DNA from: Tenebrio molitor
Lineage: Eukaryota > Arthropoda > Insecta > Coleoptera > Tenebrionidae
Reading direction: 5' to 3'
DNA: 64,000 nucleotides
Assembly: GCF_963966145.1 (NCBI RefSeq)
Contig: NC_091047.1
Location: 8,680,001-8,744,000 of the forward strand
Positions 49,401 to 58,303 of this stretch are shown piece by piece (the first letter of the stretch is position 1; every line of letters begins with the position of its first letter). Position numbers and translations under genes: made by a program. The notes beneath the pieces were generated by a model. The model had not been told where the DNA came from and searched no databases. It saw nothing but the letters and a program-made list of their open reading frames with translations.

Positions 49401-51933
49401 TTCTCATCGTTCGAATACATTTCAACTGTTGTATTTTAACTTTTTCGTAAATGTCAGTTGTGACAAATAAAATTATGGAAGCAAAGCCATCATGGATTAT
49501 GGATTCATATTTTATTTTAAAACAATACAATATTTAAAATGACCACGTTAACTGTGAAAATGTATTGTAGGTTGCATTTTCAATTCCGCCGGGCTCATTA
49601 TCACTCGTGAAATACCCTGTAAAGTTCAAGGAGGTTACTTTAACCTCCTTGGTAGAGTTGCTTGCAAAATTGCAAAAAAAACCGGGAACTGTCAGAATAA
49701 AATTGACACATTTTTACAATTTTTTCATAGCGTAAAACCTTACGAGAGATAGCCTAGAATTATGATCAATATTCAATGACACTTTAAAAAATTATTTGAC
49801 AAGAGTTGTCAAGAAGACAATCAGGTACATAACTGACAAACGGATAGAACCAAATTTACATTAGGAAAATTTTCATTTCTCGTTTTTTTGTAATTGAAAA
49901 TTAATGAATGAACATCAAAATAAATATTTTTAGAAATGAAAAATGGGAAAACAACATTTATCTACTAGAGTAGGAAGAATTTAGAAAATATGAGACTACA
50001 AATACGGAAAAATATGACTTGGATTGGGTGATTTTTAAACAATTTTCACTTAAGTGCCTAGGTTTACTAGGCTGATTGTTTAATGAAGAATAACAGCATA
50101 ATATGATAATTTAAAAAAAGCCTACATATGTGTTTTGTTGGTGGATTTTCGTTTAAAAAATTCACAATGAGTAAAAGTTTACGTAAGCAGTATAAATGAA
50201 ATAATGAAACTAGCATCCTTTTATGCAATTAATAATGAATTATTGCTTAAACAGGCAAAAATTACTTCCTCTGCTTTACTTTCGCTTTCATATTTTATAT
50301 AACGTTATAAAAATTATTATGTTTAATCCAGTTTAAAAAAAAATAAGTCAGCCAACATTTTTTTGAAGACGTACTTTTTAATTTAGTAACAATTTTTGTT
50401 GATTTTTGTTTTGCTTTAAGAGTTGTGTATTATAGTAAATTCAAAAAACTCCTGGACTGTCAAAATTAATTTTTAAATAAAATGCTTGTTTTGACTGTAC
50501 TTGGATATAAAAAAAATTCGCTAGAGTGTACTGACGTCAAAATTTAGTTACAAAATATATTTAGGTTATGTTTTCATTTTTAATCATTGAACTAAAAATG
50601 TTTTGAATCATTCATTGCTTCGAACACTTGAAGCGAAATGCAGCATCTAAATGAATGAGAGCAATTTAATAAAGTTTATAAAAAACACGCGACAAACTGA
50701 AAACAGGTAACAAATTAAACAACAACCAAAATCATCCAAAATAAACTAACCTGTTTCATTTATTCAGAAGAAAATTATTTAACACTTGATTAACACTTAT
50801 CTCTCCAAAATTTTTATTTGTGAATCACAAGAACGAACACCAATTCTTAGTTAACAATACTGGAGCGGCTTTGGCACAAATTTGTAATTTCTTCCCGTTA
50901 TTATCACTTTTTTGTTTGTTCCTCATAATAATTTCTTGTGGCCCTCTTCTCTCGCGCTAATAGAACCACCCTAGTTCGTTTTGAACTTTCCATTTTAACC
51001 CTTTTACAAAAAACACTTCAATAATTTTGCAATTTATTTGACAATGTCAATTTAAACAAATGAATAGTTTGAAAAATTTAAAAATCATAGATAATAACCG
51101 GGCAATATGAAAATAACTAATGATTTAACCAACCTAACAACTGCAATTTTGATTTTGACAGTCCAGATGTTTATTGAATGGACTTTAGTTAATACAGATA
51201 GACAATGCTTACGTGATGCTTACGGTTGGCTTAAAAAAAAACGGGAACTGTCAGAAAAAGTTCTGTCAGATTTTATTAAATTTTTACCTATAGTTTGAAG
51301 CGGCCTTTTAGAATTTAGGTTAAGAAACTGCACTTTTGTGTCAGAAATGTCAGTTATGCAATTATGCAAATACAGTACAAATACTGTCAAACAGACACAA
51401 ATTGACATAAATTGACAAATTAAATTTCCAATTCACATTAGGTCAAATTTCATTTCCCGTTTTTTTTTTTAAACCAACTGTACCAGTCAAATGTCAAAAA
51501 ATTCTATCGTCAGACCTAAATTTGGGACATCAATAGGTTGTAAAACTGTTTACAATACTTTCTTTTAATCTGATTTACCTAGAAAATTTGCATGAAAATC
51601 TTCCTCGTTTTCGGTTCCATTGGTTAATTATGGGTCGTCACGCATAGGATTGTTCGAATTTAAACGGCGTAACAACAGCTAGGCGCACCGATTATCATTA
51701 CAGTAGCCCTCTTTTCCAAAACTTGATGTAGGTGATTGTTTTATTCAAATTTTTGCCCCAAATTCATAACAACACGTGTCGATGACAAGATACAAATTAA
51801 GGGTGTGTGAAATGTGAAGAAAAAAAAATACCTGGACGAGTCGAGCGTCGGTGATCCCCAGAACCCGCTCGACCAGCAGTCCCAAAACGGCAGCAGCCAC
51901 AAGAACCCGCGTGTCGATCCACACACAAATCAT
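46480..51933 (-). CDS. Ance: Angiotensin-converting-enzyme-like peptidyl-dipeptidase (M2 family, Ance type)
   Basis: Seven exons on the minus strand: 51832-51933, 48746-49042, 48437-48683, 48050-48356, 47144-47597, 46810-47093, 46480-46759; 1,971 nt, 656 residues, in frame. A zinc dipeptidyl carboxypeptidase, in insects a secreted single-domain enzyme that trims peptides. Residues 1-26 look like a signal peptide (VLVAAAVLGLLVERVLG). M2 landmarks follow: LLGNLWAQDWS, SAWDFCN, zinc site HHEMAHIQYY (~386), GANPGFHEG (third ligand), AKRHIP...PYMKYF (catalytic His and Tyr region), GPLHTCDIYRSREAG and YFQPLLLWL. Odd: HEMAH instead of HEMGH, FHEGVSN instead of the usual FHEAVGD, and Lys at the chloride-binding Arg position in PYMKY. 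The C-terminus ends in a hydrophobic stretch (ISFRVILFTLIIIKLF). Length agrees with insect ACEs. Intron 1 is 2.8 kb and carries MITEs. Confidence 0.9.
46508..46513 (+). terminator. Poly(A) signal of TAF8
   Basis: AATAAA about 100 bases after the TAF8 stop codon, lying within the last coding exon of the opposing ACE-like gene. Confidence 0.45.
49668..49890. mobile_element. Degenerate copy of the CAGCTGG-type MITE, in ACE-like intron 1
   Basis: It shares CGGGAACTGTCAGAATAAAA, the CCTTACGAGAGATAG block and the CCAAATTTACATTAGGAAAA block with the better-preserved element at 63,353-63,586, in the opposite orientation. Its ends have decayed, so no TA flank can be set. Confidence 0.65.
51221..51482. 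mobile_element. CAGCTGG-type MITE relative in ACE-like intron 1
   Basis: Starts TACGGTTGGCTTAAAAAAAA then CGGGAACTGTCAG and ends with TTTCCCGTTTTTTTTTTAAA then CCAACTGTA, giving imperfect terminal inverted repeats of ~27 bases and TA at both borders. Same family as the copies at 49.7 and 63.35 kb; non-coding. Confidence 0.65.
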
Positions 51934-52489
51934 CTTCGTCCCTTCAGAAGGAACTTTTGTACCGTTTCATGTTCCTACGTCGCGATTCAAAATTACACTA
52001 AGACAAAAGACAGTTGCCGTAATTCGAGGTGTGTTTGAAGAGTGGCGTGACAAATTGTTCTTCAGTTACGACAGTCCGAGCGGAACAATGTCGCGCGAAC
52101 GTGCAATCTTCATTCTTCGACTAGAACACATTTCGTACTAATCCCCCTTTGCGGACGCGTGCCGTCGAGAAGTGAAATATGCCATGTTCACGTGCTCTAA
52201 GGTGACCCCAGTAGCCACCCAACTATGGTAAATTGTTCGAAGATTTGTCTCGTAAGGACGTCTTTCGTATTTATTTTGATTGAATAATTAACTAATGCGA
52301 TGGATATCCGCTGGTTTTACTTTTTAGTTCCAGTTGGACATCTTCACTCAAACACGTAAATCGCTTTTTAATAACACCCGTCGAAGGATGCAATTATTAC
52401 ACTTGAACTGTGCAATCTTCAAGTTTTTGTCGCACGAAACTCCTTGAAGCTTTATTAAAGACCTACCGACCAAATTATGTAAACATAGT
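51934..52489. other. Upstream region of the ACE-like gene
   Basis: Holds the presumed promoter and 5' untranslated region of the minus-strand ACE-like gene. No TATA box or initiator can be placed with confidence. The short plus-strand open frames here are not supported as genes. Confidence 0.4.
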
Positions 52490-52546
52490 CGTATCCCACC
52501 TCCACCCGGCGGCACGGCAATTTTGCCGGAGTACATACACTATTAC
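52490..52546 (-). repeat. 57 bp leader-like repeat, copy 1
   Basis: Identical over 57 bases to 55,964-56,020. Read on the minus strand it contains CGGCAAAATTGCCG, a perfect small hairpin, followed by GCCGCCGGGTGGAGGTGGGA. The second copy is joined directly to reverse-transcriptase sequence, so this is probably a piece of the same non-LTR element (5' leader). GC content is far above the surroundings. Confidence 0.7.
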
Positions 52547-53097
52547 CAGTGTTCGAACAGATTTAGGCGATTTAAGTAGTGGGGGACAATTTCATGAACG
52601 TGCGGCAGGGCGTCGGGCCCAATGTAATTTCACGATTTTATAATGATTTGTCTGTTTTTTGAAGCAGTACAAGACTCGACAGATTACCTGGTGTCTTATG
52701 GTTTGAATCACAGGTTTGAATATTGTTTCCATTATTATTTGATAATTTACTTTTTACTTTACAACCTTATCGAATTTAATTCAAATAAATTCGCTAAACT
52801 CTTGGGACGCCACCGGACATTGCTTCCGTCTGACGCTGAATAAAAACGGAACAAAAACTCGGCAAAAACTATACAGTCGACCTGTTCAGCAATAAACACC
52901 ATCGCAAGTCGGATTAACTAGCATTATTCCGTGCGCTGATTGTATTTATAATATGAAACCACATCAATTGTGAGGGATTAGTACTTGGGCTACTTGGTTA
53001 GCGTTTTTGCATGCAATTATATTAGGAACTGATTCTCCGCTTCCTATCTAACGCCTATTTGAATCCGATCTCTGACTATTACGGATACGGGATAATA
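52547..53097. other. Spacer between repeat fragments
   Basis: No supported gene. The part next to the leader repeat (to ~52,630) is GC-richer and may belong to the same element. The end (ACTATTACGGATA...GATAATA) resembles the sequence beside the 56.02 kb copy, so the last few dozen bases probably belong to the retroelement 3' junction. Confidence 0.4.
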
Positions 53098-53492
53098 CAG
53101 TGTGGAATAAAATGATTTACATACATCTAGTTACCTTTGCATTACCCGTGTAAAAATACGAAATGCCGCTCTACAAAAAAAAAGAAAGCCTAACCTCAAA
53201 ATATATATCCAAATTCCAAATGTGTATATTGCGAAGGGATGATATGAATGCAAAGTTGAGATTGAAATTAAAAAGGAGCTAACAAAAGCAAGTCACAGCT
53301 AGTGTTGAAAGTGGTCACCAACGTTTGTTAATTCAATTTAGTAAATTGTAACAATTGTCAATTCGATTGATGACATTTATTTACAGAGCTAATAGTTCGG
53401 CACTTCGAAAAAAAAAGTAGAGCGGTACAGGAAAATTTACATGTGCAAAAATTCCAAAGGTAACTAGATGTAAATCATTTTATTCCACACTG
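53098..53492. mobile_element. Tc1/mariner-type MITE with CAGTGTGGAA ends and TA target duplication
   Basis: A 395 bp element: left end CAGTGTGGAATAAAATGATT, right end its inverse, arms ~43 bp with a four-base indel, and a weaker inner pair (CGCTCTAC / GTAGAGCG). TA borders it at 53,096-53,097 and 53,493-53,494. The related sequence at 56,021-56,036 reads GGATAA-TA-CTATCAAG without the element, which is the uninterrupted site and proves both the borders and the TA duplication. Non-coding. Confidence 0.9.
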
Positions 53493-53528
53493 TACTATCA
53501 AGTAATAGTGCAGTGCTTATCAACATAA

Positions 53529-55964
53529 TTACCGGCGTCTCGCCTCCTCATTTTGACTTTTTTGTGTTTTATGTTCTGTGTCAATGTTAAGGAATTTCCT
53601 CACGATATGACATAGGTATAATAATATAGCTTTTTGAATTTCAACCACCAATGTGTTTTCTAAGTCCAAAATTTTTAAATTTTTAAAGAGAGATTGCGGT
53701 ACTATTCCTGTTGCTGAAATTATAAATGGTAAAATCGAATTTTTTTCTAAACACCAAAGATTTCTCATAGCAACGGAGAGTTCTAAATATTTATTAATTT
53801 TTGTACTATATGTCTGTGTTATATTGTGTGAATTTGGAACAGCTATATCTAAAAGATATGCTTGCTTTTATTGTTTATTTAAAATAATAATGTCTGGTCT
53901 GTTATGCTGAATATGAATGTCAGTTAAAACTGTACGATCAAAATATAATTTGTAATTGTCATTTTCCAAACAACTTTCTGGTTTACAAATATAATGTGGT
54001 TGTGTATCCTTTAATAAGTTGAATTTAACTGCTAAATTCATGTATATAATTTTTGCGAATATATCATGACGTTTTTTATATTCGCTTTGAGCCAAAACGG
54101 TGCAAGAAGAAATGATGTGTTCAATGGTTTCCCCTTCAGTTCCGCAAATCCTACATTTATCAATGATCGATTGTAAACCGCATATGTGTTTTGTATAATT
54201 TCTTGTATTTATAACACGATCTTGTATTGCAAATATAAAACCCTCAGTCTCAGGATGAATATTTGATTTTTTAAGCCATGCATGAGAAGCTTGAATATTA
54301 ATTTCTGGTTGTTCTAGTTCTTTAAAATATCTCCCATGTAATAGTATATTATATATTGAGGGAGAGAAATGCATGATTTTTCCTAAGGTGCAGTTTGTAG
54401 CCAGAGGGCGAAGCCCGAGGGCTACAAAGCACCGAGGGAAAAATGAGCATTCTCTCCAGAAGTATATATACTATTTTTTTCACGGTAGGGAGTAGAAACA
54501 GCACAAAAATCTCAAATTTTAAGAATAAAAAAATGATGACAAATGAGTTGTCATCTTTCGATGAATTTAATGGAATTAGTAGTTGCCTTGACAACACAAT
54601 TAGATTTTTGTCACAACAGTCAAAAAAATGAAAACTCCCATTAGATTTTTGTCACAACTGTCAAAAAAATGAAAACTCCCTAGGGAGCAAGTATTTGCAA
54701 ATATTTGCTCCCTAGGGAGAAAATGCTCTACTTCTGTCACGATGTTGACATCCGAAAAGTTGATTTCTACTCCCGATCGTGAAAAAAGACTTTTTCTCCC
54801 TACCGGTTAGAAATGTAGGCTGTGGATACCTCATTTGAGGTGAGAAAATTCAACTTTCTCGCTAAGGTAAGAAAGTTAATCATGAAATGTTTATGGTAAA
54901 ACTGTACCAAAATACAAATGTCAAAAGTGTCAAAAGTGAAATAAGTTATTGATAAATGAAAGCCAATTCAATGAAGTAAGTTGGTAGGTCAATCATATAA
55001 TCTGGAAAATAAACAGATAAGCTAGGTAGGTAGATTACTTTACCCTGTTTATCTCAAATTTTCGAACAAACCTCAAATCTTCAAATGCGATGACAAGTTA
55101 ATTAAACAAATAACACAGCCTACTATTCAATTCTCAAAATTTTCGTTTTAATCACGAATATAACCATCTTTTTTGACTTTTTTCAACAAAGTTGTGCCGG
55201 TTGGGAAAAAAATTGTATTCAAATCTTGTTAAGAAAGTGTCCTTGCAGACCTTAGGCACTTACAAACCTCGTCTACGACTCGGTTTATAATCTTTGCCTG
55301 CGGTCTGCAAGAAACCACTTTCTTACCTTGGTTTGAAATATACTATTGTTTTATATTTGCTATAGTGTCAGGTATATTTGGCTCAACAATATCTGAAATT
55401 ATATTATTACTTAAATTTAAAGGTGTGTAACCTTTATTCGCTGAAACCAAAGCATTAAAAAAAGTGTTATCACGGGCTCTATTGAGAAAATAATTTTTTA
55501 GTGAAGCAATTTGATTGTGTTGTAGAATTTCTAGATTTGAAAAACCCCTACCACCATTTTCGCGTGGTAAATTAAATCTTTCAATAGCAGATTTGGGGTG
55601 ATGTTTACAAAATTTTGTAAAGAGAACTCTAGTTTGAATATTTATATTCTGTAAATTAGTTTTGGACCATTTTATAACACCAAAAGAATAGGTCAACAAT
55701 GGAACAGCATTAATTGCTTTAATTAAATTATTACCGTTTAATTTTGATTTTAAAATAGATTTAATTCTTAAATAAAATTGTTTTCCTAAATTTTCTTTTA
55801 TAATTGAATGTTGAATATGATTTGATTGATTAATACCTAAATATTTATAAAATTCTCCTTTATTTAAATTTTTAATGATTTCTCCTTCTTTAGTTTTATA
55901 TTCTAAATTTTCGTAATGACCGCGACATATTGATTGCGTTTTACACTTATCAATATATATTATC
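53529..55964 (-). pseudogene. Broken reverse transcriptase / C-terminal ORF of the non-LTR element
   Basis: The first part (55,964-55,343) carries thumb-region motifs of non-LTR reverse transcriptases: YIDKCKTQ, KYLGINQSNHIQHS, INAVPLLTYSFGVIKWS, PRENGGRGFSNLEILQ. After the inserted block the frame resumes with HGRYFKELEQP, SHAWLKKSNIHPETEGF and the zinc-knuckle-like CRICGTEGETIEHIISSC, then RPDIIILNKQ. A single in-frame stop at 53,868-53,870 interrupts it; the same frame continues (AYLLDIAVPNSHN ... PFIISATGIVPQSL) to a stop at 53,529. Broken by 5' truncation, one insertion and one premature stop. Confidence 0.82.
54376..55335. mobile_element. Palindromic/fold-back insertion inside the retroelement
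   Basis: This block separates two halves of what must have been a continuous polyprotein, so it is a later insertion. It contains several nested hairpins: a 44 bp near-perfect palindrome at 54,676-54,719 (centre TATTTGCAAATA), a 41 bp direct duplication at ~54,600-54,680 (TTAGATTTTTGTCACAA), inverted CACGGTAGGGAG / CTCCCGATCGTG-type arms, and a hairpin at 55,229-55,326 whose arms contain CTTGCAGACC and GGTCTGCAAG. No coding capacity. It may be more than one element. Confidence 0.6.
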
Positions 55965-56028
55965 GTATCCCACCTCCACCCGGCGGCACGGCAATTTTGC
56001 CGGAGTACATACACTATTACGGATAATA

Positions 56029-56393
56029 CTATCAAGTAATAGTGCAGTGCTTATCAACATAATTACCGGCGTCTCGCCTCCACATTTTGACTTTTTTGTG
56101 TTTTATGTTCTGTGTCAATGTTAAGGAATTTCCTCACGATATGACATGAGTATAATAATATACCTTTTTGAATTTCAACCACCAATGTGTTCTCTAAGTC
56201 CAAAATTTTTAAATTTTTAAAAAGAGATTGCGGTACTATTCCTGTTGCTGAAATTATAAATGGTAAAATCGAAATTATTTCTAAACACCAAAGATTTCTC
56301 ATAGCAACGGAGAGTTCTAAATATTTATTAATTTTTGTATTATATGTCTGTGTGATATTGTGTGAATTTGGAACAGCTATATCTAAAAGATAT
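56029..56393 (-). mobile_element. 5'-truncated non-LTR retrotransposon, copy A (3' end only)
   Basis: About 365 bp nearly identical to 53,495-53,863, encoding the last ~79 residues of the element's ORF (56,302-56,063) plus its 3' tail. At the truncated end it abuts a TTA-rich run (56,390-56,412). It lies head-to-tail with copy B. It lacks the MITE that interrupts the 3' border of copy B. Confidence 0.82.
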
Positions 56394-56456
56394 GCTTATT
56401 ATTATTATTATTCCATTAGCTGTGACATCATACGTATCTTTAAAAAAATATAAATA

Positions 56457-57237
56457 CAATTATACAGGTGTCTCAAAAAAGACGAATCCATAGCTCCCTT
56501 ATTTATCGGAAGATTTTAATTATCTATACATCAAATTAAATAGTTGTGAATAAGCTACAAAAGGGCCTAATAAAATCACGTAGAAGTATCAAGGCTAAAC
56601 TGTCAAGATATTTTTTTCAAATTCGAACATACTTTTTTTAGTAAAAAAAAGAGTTTTTATTAATTGATAACATAATTACATAACATTTTTGATTTAATGC
56701 AAAAATTTCCGATAATAATGTGGAATCTGGAAAAGTGCCCCAAATGCTTGCAGCGTTTCCATGTTGAATGGCAAGGGAAATCCTCTCAATTTCTTTGATT
56801 TTGAATCGCCTGATTCGAATTAATAATTAATTAAGTCATTCTGAGAGAGATTTTTATTCTGAAACCAACAATGTATCACAAGTAGGTATACGAGTAAGTA
56901 CACTTACTATTCCGGACACGGATCTTGGCCATAACTGACATTTAACTGACAAATATGTGTGAACTGGCCTTTATTGAATATAACCCAACTTTTGACTCGA
57001 TAATGCCATTTCCTTGCTTTTTTGATGTCAGAATAAAAACTTCAAAGTGATTTTTAATAATTGTCATTTATTAATGACGCTAATGATTGGTTTACATCTT
57101 TTTTTTTAGAAATGTCAAAAAAATGTCTATGCTCAAGCTTAAAATATTTTGACAGTTTAGTCTTGAAGCCTATACGTGATTTTATTAGGTCATTTTATAG
57201 ACTATTCACAACCATTTAATTTGGTATATACAGGATC
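56457..57237. mobile_element. Non-autonomous DNA element with long (~130-180 bp) terminal inverted repeats
   Basis: The left arm (ATACAGGTGTCTC..., then AATTAAATAGTTGTGAATA, CCTAATAAAATCACGTA and CTAAACTGTCAA) is mirrored on the right (TTGACAGTTTAG, TACGTGATTTTATTAGG, TATTCACAACCATTTAATT, ...TATACAG). Arms are ~85% similar by eye. The ~500 bp centre has no substantial open frame. Long arms around a non-coding centre are the hallmark of a non-autonomous fold-back transposon; superfamily not determined. Confidence 0.7.
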
Positions 57238-57716
57238 TCTATAGGTCTGGTCTCTATAAGGTCTGGTCAAGCCAGCCTTGGAAAAAATTTTTACTGTTCC
57301 GCTTTTTTGAAACCGATGCCAAATTCTAGTTCGTTTTCACCACGGCCTCCTAGATATGACAAGAGACAAGTCTCTTATCCGGCCCTGCGCGTCAGCAAAA
57401 TCTTTGTGATTTCGAAATGACATTTAAAAAAAAATTTATTAGAACTTGTTATATTCCTTAATATTTTACATAAGAATAAATTTCTTTCATCACTATTTGA
57501 ACTTTTCGATTCACCAGTGTCACGTGCACAAACCAGATATTTCTGGGGATTTCTGGGGATTTTTTTCATAACTAGCTGGAGATTTCTTGTTTCAAGACCT
57601 GGCAACCCTGGTGTCAGCTGTTTGGAGGTGTTCTGTGCTGTTTGGTGTGTGTTCTGTGGTTCAAAGAGGGTTTTCATCTGTGTGTGGTTTTGTTTTGATC
57701 TTTGGTGGGGACAAAT

Positions 57717-58157
57717 ATGGAAGAAGGTAATGCAATTGATTGTCTCAAGTTATACAAAAAATTAAAAAAACTGCTTATCTTTTCAGATAAGGAGATTCTA
57801 GTGAATTGGGCCGAAATGCGGCAGTTGCGGTTGAGAAATGTGAGAAAAATGGCTGCTAGTGCTAATCCCAATCTATTTCATTTAAGAGTTTTGTATAACG
57901 ACTTAGATTATTATGCTCAATTAGAAATATCAGGCGACAGATTAATAATTATCCCTGATGATAAAGACATCGAAGCACCAAACATTTTTTTTGATGGACA
58001 TTTCCGAGGGGTAGAACCGGTCATTGATGAAAAAAAAAGAATTTTCCACTTGCAGTTTAATTTCAAGAATTCAAGAAGATTACCAATCACTTTTGTTCTA
58101 AGGGACAAAAATACATTAACAAAATTAGAAAGTGCAGTCAGTAAATTTTTTGAATAA
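57717..58157 (+). CDS. Small uncharacterised protein gene (~126 residues)
   Basis: Not recognised. Likely exons 57717-57726 and 57787-58157, joined over a 60 nt GT-AG intron (GAAG|GTAATG ... TTATCTTTTCAG). Splicing gives a protein starting MEEDKEILVNWAEMRQLRL. Because the intron is a multiple of three without a stop, retention would insert 20 residues. The protein is rich in charged and aliphatic residues, with a basic helix near the start (MRQLRLRNVRKMAAS) and alternating beta-like segments (DRLIIIPDD, IFHLQFNF, LPITFVLRD). No signal peptide or membrane segment. After the stop at 58,155-58,157 comes an acceptor-like site and an acidic open stretch (STDYDPNEIVEGEEPVI, stop 58,262) before a poly(A) signal at 58,298. 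It resembles a last exon, but no canonical donor joins it in frame. Real gene likely; function unknown. Confidence 0.6.
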   Translation: MEEGNAIDCLKLYKKLKKLLIFSDKEILVNWAEMRQLRLRNVRKMAASANPNLFHLRVLYNDLDYYAQLEISGDRLIIIPDDKDIEAPNIFFDGHFRGVEPVIDEKKRIFHLQFNFKNSRRLPITFVLRDKNTLTKLESAVSKFFE

Positions 58158-58297
58158 GGAAACATTTTACACCATTTCTACCAGTTTAATTATATTTTTT
58201 GCAGTGCATCTACAGACTATGATCCTAATGAAATTGTTGAAGGAGAAGAACCAGTTATATGAGTATAATTACATATTATTTCAAAAAATGTCAGTAA

Positions 58298-58303
58298 AAT
58301 AAA
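58298..58303 (+). terminator. Poly(A) signal AATAAA of the small gene
   Basis: Canonical hexamer 140 bases after the stop codon of the small plus-strand gene, consistent with a short transcript ending near 58.32 kb. Confidence 0.45.

Larger units (their letters stand above)
53495..56020 (-). mobile_element. 5'-truncated non-LTR retrotransposon, copy B, split by a fold-back insertion
   Basis: On the minus strand: the 57 bp leader repeat (56,020-55,964), the C-terminal part of a reverse transcriptase (to 55,343), a ~0.95 kb inserted palindromic block, then the downstream part of the same polyprotein (54,370-53,529) and a short 3' end. The fingers and catalytic core of the reverse transcriptase are missing, so the copy is dead. 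Family-level naming is uncertain; the CCHC-type motif after the RT is typical of non-LTR elements with restriction-enzyme-like or similar C-terminal regions. Confidence 0.8.

Noticed and set aside
52490..52546. Hammerhead or HDV-like ribozyme in the 57 bp leader repeat
   Set aside because: No hammerhead core (CUGAUGA/GAAA) is visible and I could not place the five helices of an HDV-type fold by eye; kept only as a general structured-RNA question.
57517..57765. 82-codon open frame starting MSRAQTRYF upstream of the small gene
   Set aside because: It overlaps the small gene's start in another frame and is Trp/Cys/Phe-rich like translated T/G-rich untranslated DNA.
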